In this document: one piece after another, positions 37,573 to 45,979 of the stretch
Layout: the number at the start of each line of letters is the position of its first letter
Position numbering within the stretch: the first letter of the stretch is position 1
Origin: Acidobacteriaceae bacterium
GTDB taxonomy: Bacteria; Acidobacteriota; Terriglobia; Terriglobales; Acidobacteriaceae
Length of the DNA stretch: 47,943 nucleotides
Reading direction: 5' to 3'
Assembly: GCA_027306695.1 (NCBI GenBank)
Contig: DAHUZH010000011.1
Span: forward strand, 1-47,943
Translations under genes and position numbers: made by a program
Notes under the pieces: generated by a model
Told to the model about the DNA's origin: nothing
What the model saw: only the letters and a program-made list of their open reading frames with translations
Database searches by the model: none

Positions 37573-38615
37573 TATTTTTTTCTCTGCTTCCTGCTTTTGG
37601 AAGCGATTGGATGCAACGCGCGGAACAGGAGCGCCATGCGGATGGCCGTGCCATGCTCCACTTGCTCGGCCACGGCGGAGTTTGGGCCGTCCGCCACTTC
37701 GCTGGTGATTTCCAGGCCGCGAATCATCGGACCGGGGTGCAGCACGACTGCCTTTGGCGCGTGTGCAGCGAGCCGCGCTGCGTCGAGCTGGTAGCGCGCG
37801 ATATATTCGTCCAGGTCCAACTGCATGCCTGCGAGTCGTTCCCGCTGAATGCGCAACATCATCACGACATTCGATCGTTGCAGGGCGCGCTCCAGATTGC
37901 GCTCGATTTCTACACCAGGACCGATTTCCGCAGCGTCCGCGGGCAACAGCGCCTGCGGACCGCAGAAGAGGACTTTGGCCCCCAGCCGCGGCAACAGGAG
38001 CGCGTTCGACCGCGCAACGCGACTGTGCAGGATGTCGCCGACAATGGTCACAGTGGTTCCCTGTAGCGTTCGATCAGTGACTGTGCGTGCGGATTTGTGT
38101 AAGCGGGCGAGAATCGTGCGTAAATCGAGCAATGCCTGTGAAGGATGCTCGTGCGTGCCGTCGCCCGCGTTCAGGATTGGCAGTCCCGTGGTCTGTGCCA
38201 GCAGATACGGCGCGCCAGAGTTGGGATGCCGCAGGATGATGCACTCCGCGCCGAGCGCGCGCAGGGTGATGCCGGTGTCCTTCAGAGACTCTCCCTTTTC
38301 GATGCTCGAAGACAGAGCGCTGACCAGTACGGTGTCGGCACCCAGGGATTTTGCAGCCAGTTCAAAGGAGGTGCGCGTCCGCGTGCTCGACTCGTAAAAC
38401 AGAAGCGCTACGCGACGTTTGGAGAGCAACTGGGCGCGCCGCTGGATCGGCATTGCCTCCAATTTGGAAGCCAGCGCCAGTATGCTGTTCACATCATCGA
38501 GCGTGAAGTGGGTGACGGACAACGCCGAGCCTGTGTGATAAGAACTGCCACCAGCAGCGTTGCTGCCCGGTTTGGCGGCGCGACTTTTCGCGGCTTTCTT
38601 GATCTTGGCTGGCAT
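37572..38615 (-). CDS. pyrB: Aspartate carbamoyltransferase catalytic chain
   Basis: The protein has 347 residues and catalyses the committed step from carbamoyl phosphate and aspartate. The phosphate loop is STRTRTSFE and the second carbamoyl-phosphate motif is HPSQALLDL. The N-terminal 30 residues (MPAKIKKAAKSRAAKPG and on) are extra and basic compared with the usual 305-310 residue enzyme. No pyrI regulatory gene is present, so control probably rests with PyrR. It sits 37 bases after pyrR and overlaps pyrC. Confidence 0.96.
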   Translation of the reverse strand: MPAKIKKAAKSRAAKPGSNAAGGSSYHTGSALSVTHFTLDDVNSILALASKLEAMPIQRRAQLLSKRRVALLFYESSTRTRTSFELAAKSLGADTVLVSALSSSIEKGESLKDTGITLRALGAECIILRHPNSGAPYLLAQTTGLPILNAGDGTHEHPSQALLDLRTILARLHKSARTVTDRTLQGTTVTIVGDILHSRVARSNALLLPRLGAKVLFCGPQALLPADAAEIGPGVEIERNLERALQRSNVVMMLRIQRERLAGMQLDLDEYIARYQLDAARLAAHAPKAVVLHPGPMIRGLEITSEVADGPNSAVAEQVEHGTAIRMALLFRALHPIASKSRKQRKK

Positions 38616-38652
38616 AGTGGCAATCGGCTACAGATGCGGGTTACTGTCGAGG

Positions 38653-39231
38653 CTAGTTGATTCGCTCCACCAGCAAAACCTGCTCGCTCTGGTCGATCTC
38701 TTCCAGCTTGACTTCAATAATTTCGCGGTCTGTGGTTTGGATCGTGCGTCCGACGAAGGTGGCCTCGATCGGCAACTCACGATGGCCCCGATCAATCAGA
38801 GCAAGGAGCTGGACCCGCTGCGGACGCCCATGGTCCATCAATGCGTCCAGCGCGGCCCGTACGGTGCGACCCGTATAGAGCACATCATCGACGAGCACGA
38901 CATCGCGTCCGTTTACATCGAAGCCCAACGCGCCCGGACTCACCACGGGACGCTGGTCGCGTGTCGAAAGATCGTCGCGGTAGAAATTGATGTCGAGCGT
39001 TCCAACGTCGATGGGCCGTTTTTCAATAGCGGTCAGCAACTTGGCCAGCCGCTCGGCCAAAGGCACTCCGCGCCGCTTGATGCCGACCAGAGCCAGTTTG
39101 TCGCTGCCGTTGTTCTTCTCGACGATCTCATGCGCCAACCGCACCAAGGTGCGCTCAATTTCAGAGGAAGACATCAGGCGGGATTTTTCCCGCAATCGGG
39201 GCGTGGACTGGGAATTCACTTTTGATTCCAT
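38653..39231 (-). CDS. pyrR: PyrR, pyrimidine operon regulator / uracil phosphoribosyltransferase
   Basis: I choose the ATG at 39231 (192 residues) because GGAG precedes it and B. subtilis PyrR has 181; the frame extends 24 codons upstream without conservation. The PRPP-binding motif is VVLVDDVLYTGRT, and GIKRRGVPLAERL is also characteristic. In firmicutes PyrR binds nascent pyr mRNA in a UMP-dependent way and causes termination. First position in a pyrR-pyrB-pyrC operon fits. I do not see a convincing PyrR-binding loop upstream, so the mechanism here is open. Confidence 0.95.
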   Translation of the reverse strand: MESKVNSQSTPRLREKSRLMSSSEIERTLVRLAHEIVEKNNGSDKLALVGIKRRGVPLAERLAKLLTAIEKRPIDVGTLDINFYRDDLSTRDQRPVVSPGALGFDVNGRDVVLVDDVLYTGRTVRAALDALMDHGRPQRVQLLALIDRGHRELPIEATFVGRTIQTTDREIIEVKLEEIDQSEQVLLVERIN

Positions 39232-39554
39232 CCTATTCTCCGCTTGATGATACGAGTTGCATCCGTCAGCGGCAAGGCCGGAAATCGAGCTTCTCGAATG
39301 CACCTATCTTAAATTGCAAGATTGCCTCCTCGCGATAAAGGGCCGAAAGCAGCCACATTCCCAGGCCCAATTGGCAGAATGTCTGAAATATTTTTTCAAT
39401 CTGCAATCCAACCGCCCTCGGCATCCGTTCCCGCTATAGAAAGTTTCCTGTTGCTTCATCCTCTGGTTGCAACGAGGTTGACGGAGGCAAGCGGAGAGCA
39501 CGAGATCGGAAGCGAATCGCGGACAACGCGAAAACCATCATACGGAGGGAATTT
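39232..39554. other. Divergent intergenic region, pyr operon and ferritin-like gene
   Basis: These 323 bases have no convincing gene. They should hold promoters for the pyr operon (leftward) and the ferritin-like gene (rightward). A TATAGA near 39435 could be a rightward -10; no clear -35 accompanies it. The ferritin-like gene has a strong ribosome site, GGAGGG at 39544-39549. I searched the leftward leader for a PyrR-type binding loop and attenuator and found none that is convincing. Confidence 0.5.
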
Positions 39555-40466
39555 ATGGCAATCGAGGATATTACGAAATCGGAGCTTTACAACAAGATCG
39601 TGAATCGCAGGTCCTTTATGACAGGCATCGGCATGGCCGGTCTGGGTGTGGCCGCAGTCGGATTGTCCGGTTGCGGTTCCAGCATGACGGCAATGGCGCA
39701 ATCCAACTCCTCTTCTGCGGACACTGCGCAGCAGATATTTACTGCGGCGCTGATCGCAGAAGACCTGGCTACAACGATGTACTACAACGCGCTGATTGGC
39801 GGCATGATTCAGGACCCCAACCTTGCCGGATCCGGTGGTACCGCAACCAGCGTAACGGTCGGCGGCAGTGTGGCGAACGTAGGCTACCTGCGCGGCGCGC
39901 TTGCTGAGGAAATTTCACATGCCACCCTACTGCGGAGCGTGTTGAATATTTCCGCCTCTACCAGCGATCCCGTCCAGACATTTTATTTTCCCACCGGGAC
40001 CTTCGATAATCTGACGAATTTCTTCCCGATATTGATTGCACTGGAAACGGCCTTCATCGCCGCTTATATGACGGCCGTGCAGGAATTCAGCTTGATGATC
40101 GGGAACGTCTCTCCTTACACATCTTCCCAGATGAGCGCTTCCGGGCAGGCTTACACCGCGACCCAGCTCGCTTCGTTTGCAAAGATATCCGCCGCTATTC
40201 TCGGGGTGGAGGCCGAACACCGCACGCTGGCCCGCGCCATTCCGCCGCCGCCGACCTTCAACGGCGTCTCCATCCTTCCGTCCGACAATGTCTGCTATGA
40301 GTCGACGGACACCTTGCAGTCTGTATACACCGGAATGAACTCGGCTGCGGCCGCGCTGCAACCATTCCTGGCGCAGGGCAACGGCACAACGGCCTTCTCC
40401 TTCCAGACAGCGCTGAGCAATTCCGCATCGGTTCAACTGGCTTGCACGGGAATGCCGCCTATGTAG
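39555..40466 (+). CDS. Tat-exported ferritin-like domain protein
   Basis: The protein has 303 residues. A twin-arginine signal NRRSFMTGIGMAG is followed by a hydrophobic stretch and SGC, so it is exported folded and perhaps lipidated. The body is a four-helix ferritin-like domain (Ferritin_2 family). Candidate metal ligands lie in LIAEDLATTMYY, LAEEISHATLL, IALETAFIAAYM and LGVEAEHRTLA, the two E-x-x-H pairs being the strongest. Related proteins are annotated as desiccation-associated or as ferritin-like of unknown role. A di-metal site would suit iron or manganese chemistry or peroxide defence outside the cytoplasm; this is inference. The gene stands alone with a strong ribosome site and a terminator behind. 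Confidence 0.85.
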   Translation: MAIEDITKSELYNKIVNRRSFMTGIGMAGLGVAAVGLSGCGSSMTAMAQSNSSSADTAQQIFTAALIAEDLATTMYYNALIGGMIQDPNLAGSGGTATSVTVGGSVANVGYLRGALAEEISHATLLRSVLNISASTSDPVQTFYFPTGTFDNLTNFFPILIALETAFIAAYMTAVQEFSLMIGNVSPYTSSQMSASGQAYTATQLASFAKISAAILGVEAEHRTLARAIPPPPTFNGVSILPSDNVCYESTDTLQSVYTGMNSAAAALQPFLAQGNGTTAFSFQTALSNSASVQLACTGMPPM

Positions 40467-40524
40467 GGTTCCCGGCTACGGAGGATGAAGTGGGGAACTT
40501 TGTACCTTCGTATGCCAGTTTGGA

Positions 40525-40583
40525 CAGCGAGAAAAACTTCTCGCTGATATAAAGGCCGCAGCTCGGGGGAGTTGTGGCCTTTT
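40525..40583 (+). terminator. Two tandem hairpins after the ferritin-like gene, the second with T-run
   Basis: The first is CAGCGAGAA-AAAC-TTCTCGCTG (40525-40546), a perfect 9-pair stem. The second is AAGGCCGCAGCTC-GGGG-GAGTTGTGGCCTT (40552-40581), 13 pairs if two G-U pairs form, followed by T. Together they look like a reinforced intrinsic terminator. Confidence 0.75.
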
Positions 40584-40695
40584 ACTTCGATCTTGGTTTT
40601 ATTGATCCGGTCCGATTGGAATGGGCCAAATTTCTCCGACACTTGCCGCAAACAACGCGGCAAGGATGGGAGGTCCGAATGCGTTGCCGCATTTT

Positions 40696-41370
40696 TTAAG
40701 AGGCAATTTTTCGGTTCTTCGGCGAACGATAAATCTGCGCGCCGAGAACGCCCCCGGCAATAGCGAACAGCAGAATCAGCACAGACAGAAATGCCATTGT
40801 CAGCAGAATCAGGCCGGTGCGGCCCTCGGCTGAGAGCCAAAAGTTTGTGAACACAGCCACCGGGGCCTCAGGGTCCACAGTCGCGGCGTGGTCCGCCGCC
40901 TGCTTCACAATGCTTGTGAGCTGGCTGTCGATGGCGCCTCCCTGATGCAGTCCATAACGTTGGACCACTAGAAGTGCGGCATTGCCCACAATGGCCACGG
41001 ATGCAGCCAGCAAGCCCACCAGTGCTCCGATCCGCGCTCCTACGCGCGGATTGAGCAATGCCTGCGGCTGGCGTCGATGATAGACGCCAATGACTATGAT
41101 CGCACCGACCGCGACCCAGAGCACGCTGCCGACGGCCAGCATTGTGGACAATAGCCCCACGGCCACTGCGGCCAACGCGGCAAGTTGAATCGTCAGTTTC
41201 CAGTGGATAGCGCTATGCGCTGTGCCTAAAGCAGGGGGAATGGAGCCTTGGAGCGTAGCCACGACCTCCTTTTCCTGTGGCACGAAACGTACCTGAGGAG
41301 CGCCGCATTGCTGGCAGTAATATGCTTCCGGTTCCAGAGTTGCGCTACAGCGATGACAGACCAGCTCCAT
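40696..41370 (-). CDS. Zinc-ribbon membrane protein of unknown function
   Basis: The protein has 224 residues. The N-terminus is a zinc ribbon, CHRCSATLEPEAYYCQQCG, with two C-x-x-C pairs. Four hydrophobic segments follow (about 58-78, 80-96, 110-133 and 190-215), with a soluble loop between the last two (VKQAADHAATVDPEAP). Proteins of this layout are common in Acidobacteria and have no assigned function. It is 42 bases downstream of the lipoprotein gene on the same strand and probably co-transcribed. It converges with the ferritin-like gene over a double terminator. Confidence 0.7.
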   Translation of the reverse strand: MELVCHRCSATLEPEAYYCQQCGAPQVRFVPQEKEVVATLQGSIPPALGTAHSAIHWKLTIQLAALAAVAVGLLSTMLAVGSVLWVAVGAIIVIGVYHRRQPQALLNPRVGARIGALVGLLAASVAIVGNAALLVVQRYGLHQGGAIDSQLTSIVKQAADHAATVDPEAPVAVFTNFWLSAEGRTGLILLTMAFLSVLILLFAIAGGVLGAQIYRSPKNRKIAS

Positions 41371-41412
41371 ACGTTGAAGCTAAATCACCTTGGCGTCCTC
41401 GGCAAACGCTCG

Positions 41413-42087
41413 CTAATCCGTCTGGTCTTTGTGAGGCAGATGGACAACCACCAGCGAGAATTTTGTTCCATCCGAACTGGGATGGACCTCGACGATATGC
41501 TGGTCTTGCGGTGAACCTGCCAGCAACTTTACATTGCCGGAGATTTGTGGAGTCTTAACATGCACGGACTGGTGGGACGTATCGAGTTGCATGTCCACAT
41601 GGTATTCATGGTCATCGGCGCATGTTAGTCCCTGGCGTGTCCGGGTTGGTTCTCCCACGGCAACTTTGTCCTTGCAGGTGAGCACGTCGCCGTATTGGGA
41701 CAAAGCATTTTTATAAAACGCCACAATCTTATCTTCGGGGTCGCCGCTTCGATACTCGATGGCCTTGACATGCAGTTGCCACTTGCCAAAGCTCATATCG
41801 ATGTCCGCAGACCCGGAATCGTCGCCATGCTCGACGGTCTGCACTGCGCCTGGATACGCAGGCAGTCCCAGGTCGGCAGCATGCACCTCATTCGTGCGGA
41901 CCGCAAGAGCGCCAATCGGCGTGCGTAGCTGCACATTTTCGCTCTGGCCGTTTTTTCTGTCCTGCACGGAACAGCCTGAGATCAGAAATAAGAGAGAACT
42001 TAGCACAATCAGTTTTTTCGTGGTCCTTCCATCTTTTGAAAATCGTTTCCAGTACGGGCCAGTGTAGTTTGAACCTTCAACTTGCAT
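41413..42087 (-). CDS. Putative lipoprotein of unknown function
   Basis: I choose the ATG at 42087 because AGGAGG lies 8 bases before it; this gives 224 residues. A hydrophobic stretch (KKLIVLSSLLFLISGC) ends in a lipobox, so the protein should be a lipoprotein, although the 20 residues before the stretch are unusually long for a signal peptide. The mature part has short charged and beta-like segments (ADIDMSFGKWQLHVKAIEY and KIVAFYKNALSQYGDV). Two further cysteines, in LTCKDK and LTCADD, may form a disulfide. I do not recognise a family. The next gene on this strand encodes the zinc-ribbon membrane protein. Confidence 0.7.
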   Translation of the reverse strand: MQVEGSNYTGPYWKRFSKDGRTTKKLIVLSSLLFLISGCSVQDRKNGQSENVQLRTPIGALAVRTNEVHAADLGLPAYPGAVQTVEHGDDSGSADIDMSFGKWQLHVKAIEYRSGDPEDKIVAFYKNALSQYGDVLTCKDKVAVGEPTRTRQGLTCADDHEYHVDMQLDTSHQSVHVKTPQISGNVKLLAGSPQDQHIVEVHPSSDGTKFSLVVVHLPHKDQTD

Positions 42088-42187
42088 GGAACATGCCTCC
42101 TGCGGCGTTGCATCTTCAAGATACGCTGGGTGTGTCGAAAATGTTCCGAACAAGGAAGTTTGGTGGTAGCTGGAAATTGTTTTTTAG

Positions 42188-42221
42188 TTGACATAGCCGT
42201 TTACATGACGCAATATATAGT
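42188..42221 (+). promoter_or_regulatory. Candidate promoter of the structured leader / FecR-protein gene
   Basis: A perfect TTGACA at 42188-42193 is followed by TATATA at 42214-42219 and TATAGT at 42216-42221. Spacing is 20-22 bases, longer than the ideal 17, so strength is doubtful. Transcription would begin near 42228, about 330 bases before the next gene. Confidence 0.4.
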
Positions 42222-42227
42222 GCGGCA

Positions 42228-42513
42228 TCACTTTCAAGCGCGACCACTGGGGTGTGTGGCACAAGAAGGCTTCAACGGGAGAAGAAGCTGACGGAGGCAA
42301 CGCACGATCCTAGGATTCCGCGCAATAGAACGAAGGATGACCACCGCGCAGTAATGGCAAGTACTACGCGCAATTCACCAAAAGGCAACGGCCCTGTCGC
42401 AAGGCGGGGCCATTTTTTGCGTCGTGCGCGCAAACCAGCTTCTGGTTTCTTCCAGCGCTTTTGAACACTCCCGTTGCCGGGAGGAAAAACATATCCTGAA
42501 AAAAGGTGTTCAA
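42228..42513 (+). ncRNA. Candidate structured leader or small RNA
   Basis: This gene-free stretch contains a series of inverted repeats: CGCG-C-AGTA...TACT-A-CGCG (42345-42370), a G/C-rich hairpin with T-run (42390-42418), AAACCAG-CTT-CTGGTTT (42432-42448) and, outermost, TTGAACAC (42461-42468) with GTGTTCAA (42506-42513) enclosing CTCCCG-TTGC-CGGGAG (42468-42483). It matches none of the riboswitch or 6S patterns I know. It may be one RNA of about 190 bases ending at the T-run, or a long 5' leader of the FecR-type gene with an attenuator. Confidence 0.3.
42390..42418 (+). terminator. Terminator-like hairpin with T-run inside the leader
   Basis: GGCCC (42390-42394) pairs with GGGCC (42407-42411) and the inner CGC/GCG can extend the stem with a bulge; six T's follow at 42413-42418. 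It lies before, not after, a gene on this strand, so it would either end a small RNA or act as an attenuator. Confidence 0.5.
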
Positions 42514-42560
42514 TCGGTACAGGGAGTCATCTGAATCCAAGGACTTGGGAGACGAAACCT

Positions 42561-44321
42561 ATGGAACGCAATCGGCATATCTCCGCGAAAATTTTAAGCC
42601 TGACTGCATTGGTGCTGCTCCTTGTGGCGCAGGCCTTTGCCGCCGACCAGGACCCTCCCAGTCGCGTCGCACGCCTCACGCAAATCGGTGGTCAGGTTTC
42701 GATCCAGCCTGCCGGAGTGGACCAGTGGACGCAGGCATCGTTGAATTATCCGATGACCACCGGGGACCGTCTTTACGTCGACCAGGATGGGCGCGCAGAA
42801 CTACAGGCGGAACAAACCGTGGTACATGTCTGGCACTACACGGACCTGTCTGTGACGAATCTTACCGACAACGTCACGCAACTTGGCCTGTCGCAGGGCA
42901 GCCTGCATGTGCGCACCTTCGGACTCGATGCGAACCACACCGTGGAAGTGGACACCCCGAATGGGGCCATCACCGTGATGCAGCCCGGAGATTTTCGCGT
43001 GGATGCGTATACCGGCGACGGCGGCACGGTGGTGACGGTCAACTCAGGTGAAATCCAGATCAGTGGCCCCAGCCTGTCGCAGATTCTAGGGTCGGGCCAA
43101 TCGGTGCGGTTGATGGGAACCAATCCCATTGCAGCGACGCCGCTCGCCTTGCCTGGGAAGGACCCGTTCGATGTGTGGAGTCAGCAGCGCGACCGCCAGC
43201 TCCTAAGTTCGCAAACGCGCCAATACGTGAACCCAGACACCATCGGATCGGACGATCTCGATCAATATGGAACCTGGAACCAGACGCCAGATTATGGTCC
43301 CATCTGGTATCCGACGAGTGTTCCTGTGGGATGGGTCCCCTATACGACCGGGCGCTGGGTCTGGGTGTCACCCTGGGGATGGACCTGGGTGGACACATAT
43401 CCATGGGGCTTTGCGCCGTTTCATTATGGCCGCTGGGCCTACTATGGATCGCGCTGGGGCTGGGTTCCCGGCCCCTACGCTGTGGCCCCCATCTATTCGC
43501 CGGCATTGGTTGGTTTTGTAGGTGGACCTGGATTTAGCGTGGGCGTTGGCGTGGGAGGAGGATTCGGCCTGTCCGCATGGTTTCCGCTGGGGCCGGGAGA
43601 GCCGTTCTATCCCTGGTATCACTGTAGCCCGCGATATTTTACCCAGGTCAACATCACGAACATCAACCGGGTGACCATCGACCGGAACAATTATTACAAC
43701 TACTATCACAACAAAACCACGTTCAATAACATTCATTACGCGAACCGGAACATTGCCACCGTTGCGGTCCACGCCAACGATTTTTCCAGTGGCCGGGCCA
43801 TTACGCCGCGTACGATCATTCGTCCGACTTCGCAGCAGTTGGCGCATGCCCAGATTATTCCGCATCCTTTTGTGATGCCTACCACGCGCAGCATTGTGCC
43901 GCATCCTGTGACATCGATTCCCGTAGCGGCCCAGCGGCCCACGCTCATTACCCCTCGCGGCGAACAGAGAGCAGTTCTGGGTGCGCGCACCTCCGCCGTG
44001 CCCTACCGCGTATTGCCTGTGCAGCCTACAAAAACGCCTCAGTCACAGGGAAACATAAATTCTGGTCCGCAGCAGCCAAAGCAAACTTTCAGCCGACCGT
44101 TGATTACTCATACAGAGCCACCAGCTCCACGGCCAACATTTGCGCAACGGCAGCCCGCACTGAGCCGCGATCCGGGACGTCCGCTCGGTCCCCGGCAGGT
44201 GAACAATTTAAGTCAAGGCCGCCCGGCAGGCCCTGCGCGCACGCCTGAGTTCCCACCCCATCCGAGTTGGGCGCCGAAAGCTGGAGGGTCCGCTCCCCTT
44301 GGTGGCGCGCCTCGGCGTTAG
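42561..44321 (+). CDS. Exported FecR-domain / DUF6600-type protein
   Basis: I choose the ATG at 42561 (586 residues), after GGGAG and before a clear signal peptide (hydrophobic LTALVLLLVAQAFA). Residues about 30-180 form a FecR-type beta domain (IGGQVSIQPAG, DTPNGAITVMQPGDFRVDAY). Residues about 215-330 are rich in Trp, Tyr and Gly with repeated pieces such as GRWVWVSPWGWTW, YGRWAYYG and SRWGWVPGPY, the DUF6600/YXWGW pattern. An Asn/Tyr-rich piece (DRNNYYNYYHNKTTFNN) and a long Pro/Gln/Arg-rich disordered tail follow. It lies outside the cytoplasm. No sigma factor or TonB receptor is adjacent, so it is not a classical FecR anti-sigma regulator. Its function is unknown. Confidence 0.85.
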   Translation: MERNRHISAKILSLTALVLLLVAQAFAADQDPPSRVARLTQIGGQVSIQPAGVDQWTQASLNYPMTTGDRLYVDQDGRAELQAEQTVVHVWHYTDLSVTNLTDNVTQLGLSQGSLHVRTFGLDANHTVEVDTPNGAITVMQPGDFRVDAYTGDGGTVVTVNSGEIQISGPSLSQILGSGQSVRLMGTNPIAATPLALPGKDPFDVWSQQRDRQLLSSQTRQYVNPDTIGSDDLDQYGTWNQTPDYGPIWYPTSVPVGWVPYTTGRWVWVSPWGWTWVDTYPWGFAPFHYGRWAYYGSRWGWVPGPYAVAPIYSPALVGFVGGPGFSVGVGVGGGFGLSAWFPLGPGEPFYPWYHCSPRYFTQVNITNINRVTIDRNNYYNYYHNKTTFNNIHYANRNIATVAVHANDFSSGRAITPRTIIRPTSQQLAHAQIIPHPFVMPTTRSIVPHPVTSIPVAAQRPTLITPRGEQRAVLGARTSAVPYRVLPVQPTKTPQSQGNINSGPQQPKQTFSRPLITHTEPPAPRPTFAQRQPALSRDPGRPLGPRQVNNLSQGRPAGPARTPEFPPHPSWAPKAGGSAPLGGAPRR

Positions 44322-44524
44322 TGGGTCCGCAAGAATCGATCGTCCAAACCGATTCCAGATTGCCGCACAAAGAAATTTGCCGTTTCGAGCGAGGTCGCCG
44401 TGGTGGACAAGTCGAGAAACCTCCCTACCCGGACCTTGTGTCCGCGGACGCACACACTGCGATACTGGATGCATCGGTCAATCGTTGATCAACGCCGACC
44501 TAAAGCAGTTCGAGATTCTCGCTT
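44322..44524. other. Intergenic region upstream of xseA with 12-base palindrome
   Basis: The gap has no gene. The perfect palindrome CGTTGATCAACG (44483-44494) is nested in GGTC...GACC (44477-44480 and 44497-44500), so it could be an operator for the xseA-glmM pair. I see no clear -10/-35 pair. Confidence 0.4.
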
Positions 44525-45979
44525 GTGGACCCAGCCTTGAAATCGCAGACATTCACAACCCGCAACGCCACTGGCCCGCAGATGGACCTGCTCTTTGCTG
44601 CCGAAGCTGGATCTCCGCATTCGCAAGGCTTGGTGCGTCCTCCGTGGAAGGTGCGAGAACTGGTCGCGGAAATCCGCAATCACATGGAGAAGGAATACCG
44701 CGATGTGCGCGTCGAGGGGGAAATTTCCAATCTGCGCCAGGCGGCCTCCGGGCATATTTACTTCACTCTGAAAGACGATCAGAGCCAACTTCCCGTAGTG
44801 CTGTTTCGTACCAAGGCGCGCCTGCTGAAGTTCGCCCCGAAAGACGGACTGGAAGTGCAGGTGCGCGGTGGAATTTCTGTCTATGAAGATCGCGGTCAAC
44901 TGCAACTGGTCGCGGAAAGCCTGCAACCGCGCGGCAAAGGCTCGCTCCAGGTCGTGTTCGAGCAGCTCTACGCGAAGTTGAAAGAGGAGGGCCTGTTCGA
45001 TGCGGAACTGAAACGCCCGCTGCCCGCCTATCCGCGCATCATCGGCGTCATTACTTCGCCAAAAGGCGCGGTGATTCACGACATCCTCAACATCCTTGCG
45101 CGGCGTCACGCCAAAGTACAAATCCTGCTGTATCCGGTCGCGGTGCAGGGGGAAGCTGCGACTTCGGAGATTGTGGAAGCGTTGACCTGGTTCCAGGAAA
45201 ATCCTTGTGCCGATGTGCTGGTGGTGGCGCGTGGCGGCGGGTCGCTGGAAGACTTGGCCGCGTTCAACAGTGAAGAGGTCGCGCGCGCGATTGCCGGCTC
45301 GGCGGCACCAGTCGTCTCCGCCGTGGGCCATGAGACGGACTTTACCATCGCGGACTTTATCGCGGATTTGCGTGCTCCCACGCCTTCGGCGGCTGCGGAG
45401 TTGGTGACTGACGCGCAGTATCGCGTGGAAGAACATCTGCAAGCGCTGGATGCCCGGCTGGAACGGGCCGCGCGTTACCAGCGAATGCGCGCGAAAGAGC
45501 GCTTTGCCCATCTGGATGCAGCCGCCGTCTTTGCGCGCGTCCAGCACGGATTTGCTCGCCGCCAGCAGCGCGTGGATGAACTGCGCTTTCGCCTGGAGTC
45601 TTCGTGGGACAAACTCTGCGTGGCGGCAGGCCAACGGGTCAGCGGATTGCGGATGCGCTTGCTGCAACGCGACATGGGCCGTCAGTTGGCGCTCCATCGG
45701 GAGCGCCTGCGTGCGCTGGAAACAGGTTTGCTCCACGCCTGGAAAGCTCCCATGGAACGCCGCCGTACGCGCTGGGGCCGCGCCAGCGACCGGCTGCTGG
45801 CCCTGTCGCCGCTGGCTGTTCTGGAGCGCGGCTACGCATTGGTGTATGACGGCACGGGCAATCTGGTAAAAACAGTGGAGCAGTTGCATGTTGACGGTCC
45901 GCTGCGTCTGCGTTTCGCCCATGGGCGCGCGGTGGCTCGTGTAACAGAAGTAGAAAAGGAAGATCGCAAAAAGCAATGA
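44525..45979 (+). CDS. xseA: Exodeoxyribonuclease VII large subunit
   Basis: This is the catalytic subunit of ExoVII, which degrades single-stranded DNA in mismatch and recombination repair. From the GTG at 44525 it has 484 residues; an ATG at 44582 would give 465, and neither has a good ribosome site. The N-terminal OB fold reads VRVEGEISNLRQAASGHIYF. The catalytic core includes GVITSPKGAVIHD, VVARGGGSLEDL and SAVGHETDFTIAD, then a long Arg-rich coiled coil and the C-terminal VLERGYALVYD. The small subunit gene xseB, often adjacent, is not present here. It overlaps glmM by 4 bases (ATGA). Confidence 0.95.
   Translation: MDPALKSQTFTTRNATGPQMDLLFAAEAGSPHSQGLVRPPWKVRELVAEIRNHMEKEYRDVRVEGEISNLRQAASGHIYFTLKDDQSQLPVVLFRTKARLLKFAPKDGLEVQVRGGISVYEDRGQLQLVAESLQPRGKGSLQVVFEQLYAKLKEEGLFDAELKRPLPAYPRIIGVITSPKGAVIHDILNILARRHAKVQILLYPVAVQGEAATSEIVEALTWFQENPCADVLVVARGGGSLEDLAAFNSEEVARAIAGSAAPVVSAVGHETDFTIADFIADLRAPTPSAAAELVTDAQYRVEEHLQALDARLERAARYQRMRAKERFAHLDAAAVFARVQHGFARRQQRVDELRFRLESSWDKLCVAAGQRVSGLRMRLLQRDMGRQLALHRERLRALETGLLHAWKAPMERRRTRWGRASDRLLALSPLAVLERGYALVYDGTGNLVKTVEQLHVDGPLRLRFAHGRAVARVTEVEKEDRKKQ

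Noticed and set aside
42282..42420. Possible cyclic-di-GMP (GEMM) riboswitch or 6S RNA
   Set aside because: Some GGCAA and GGGG pieces recall GEMM and the length recalls 6S, but the tetraloop, receptor and central-bubble patterns are absent. Kept only as an unassigned structured RNA candidate.
42252..42464. A 70-codon open frame in the leader before the FecR-type gene
   Set aside because: It crosses the terminator-like hairpin, has no ribosome site, and its product is only basic low-complexity sequence.
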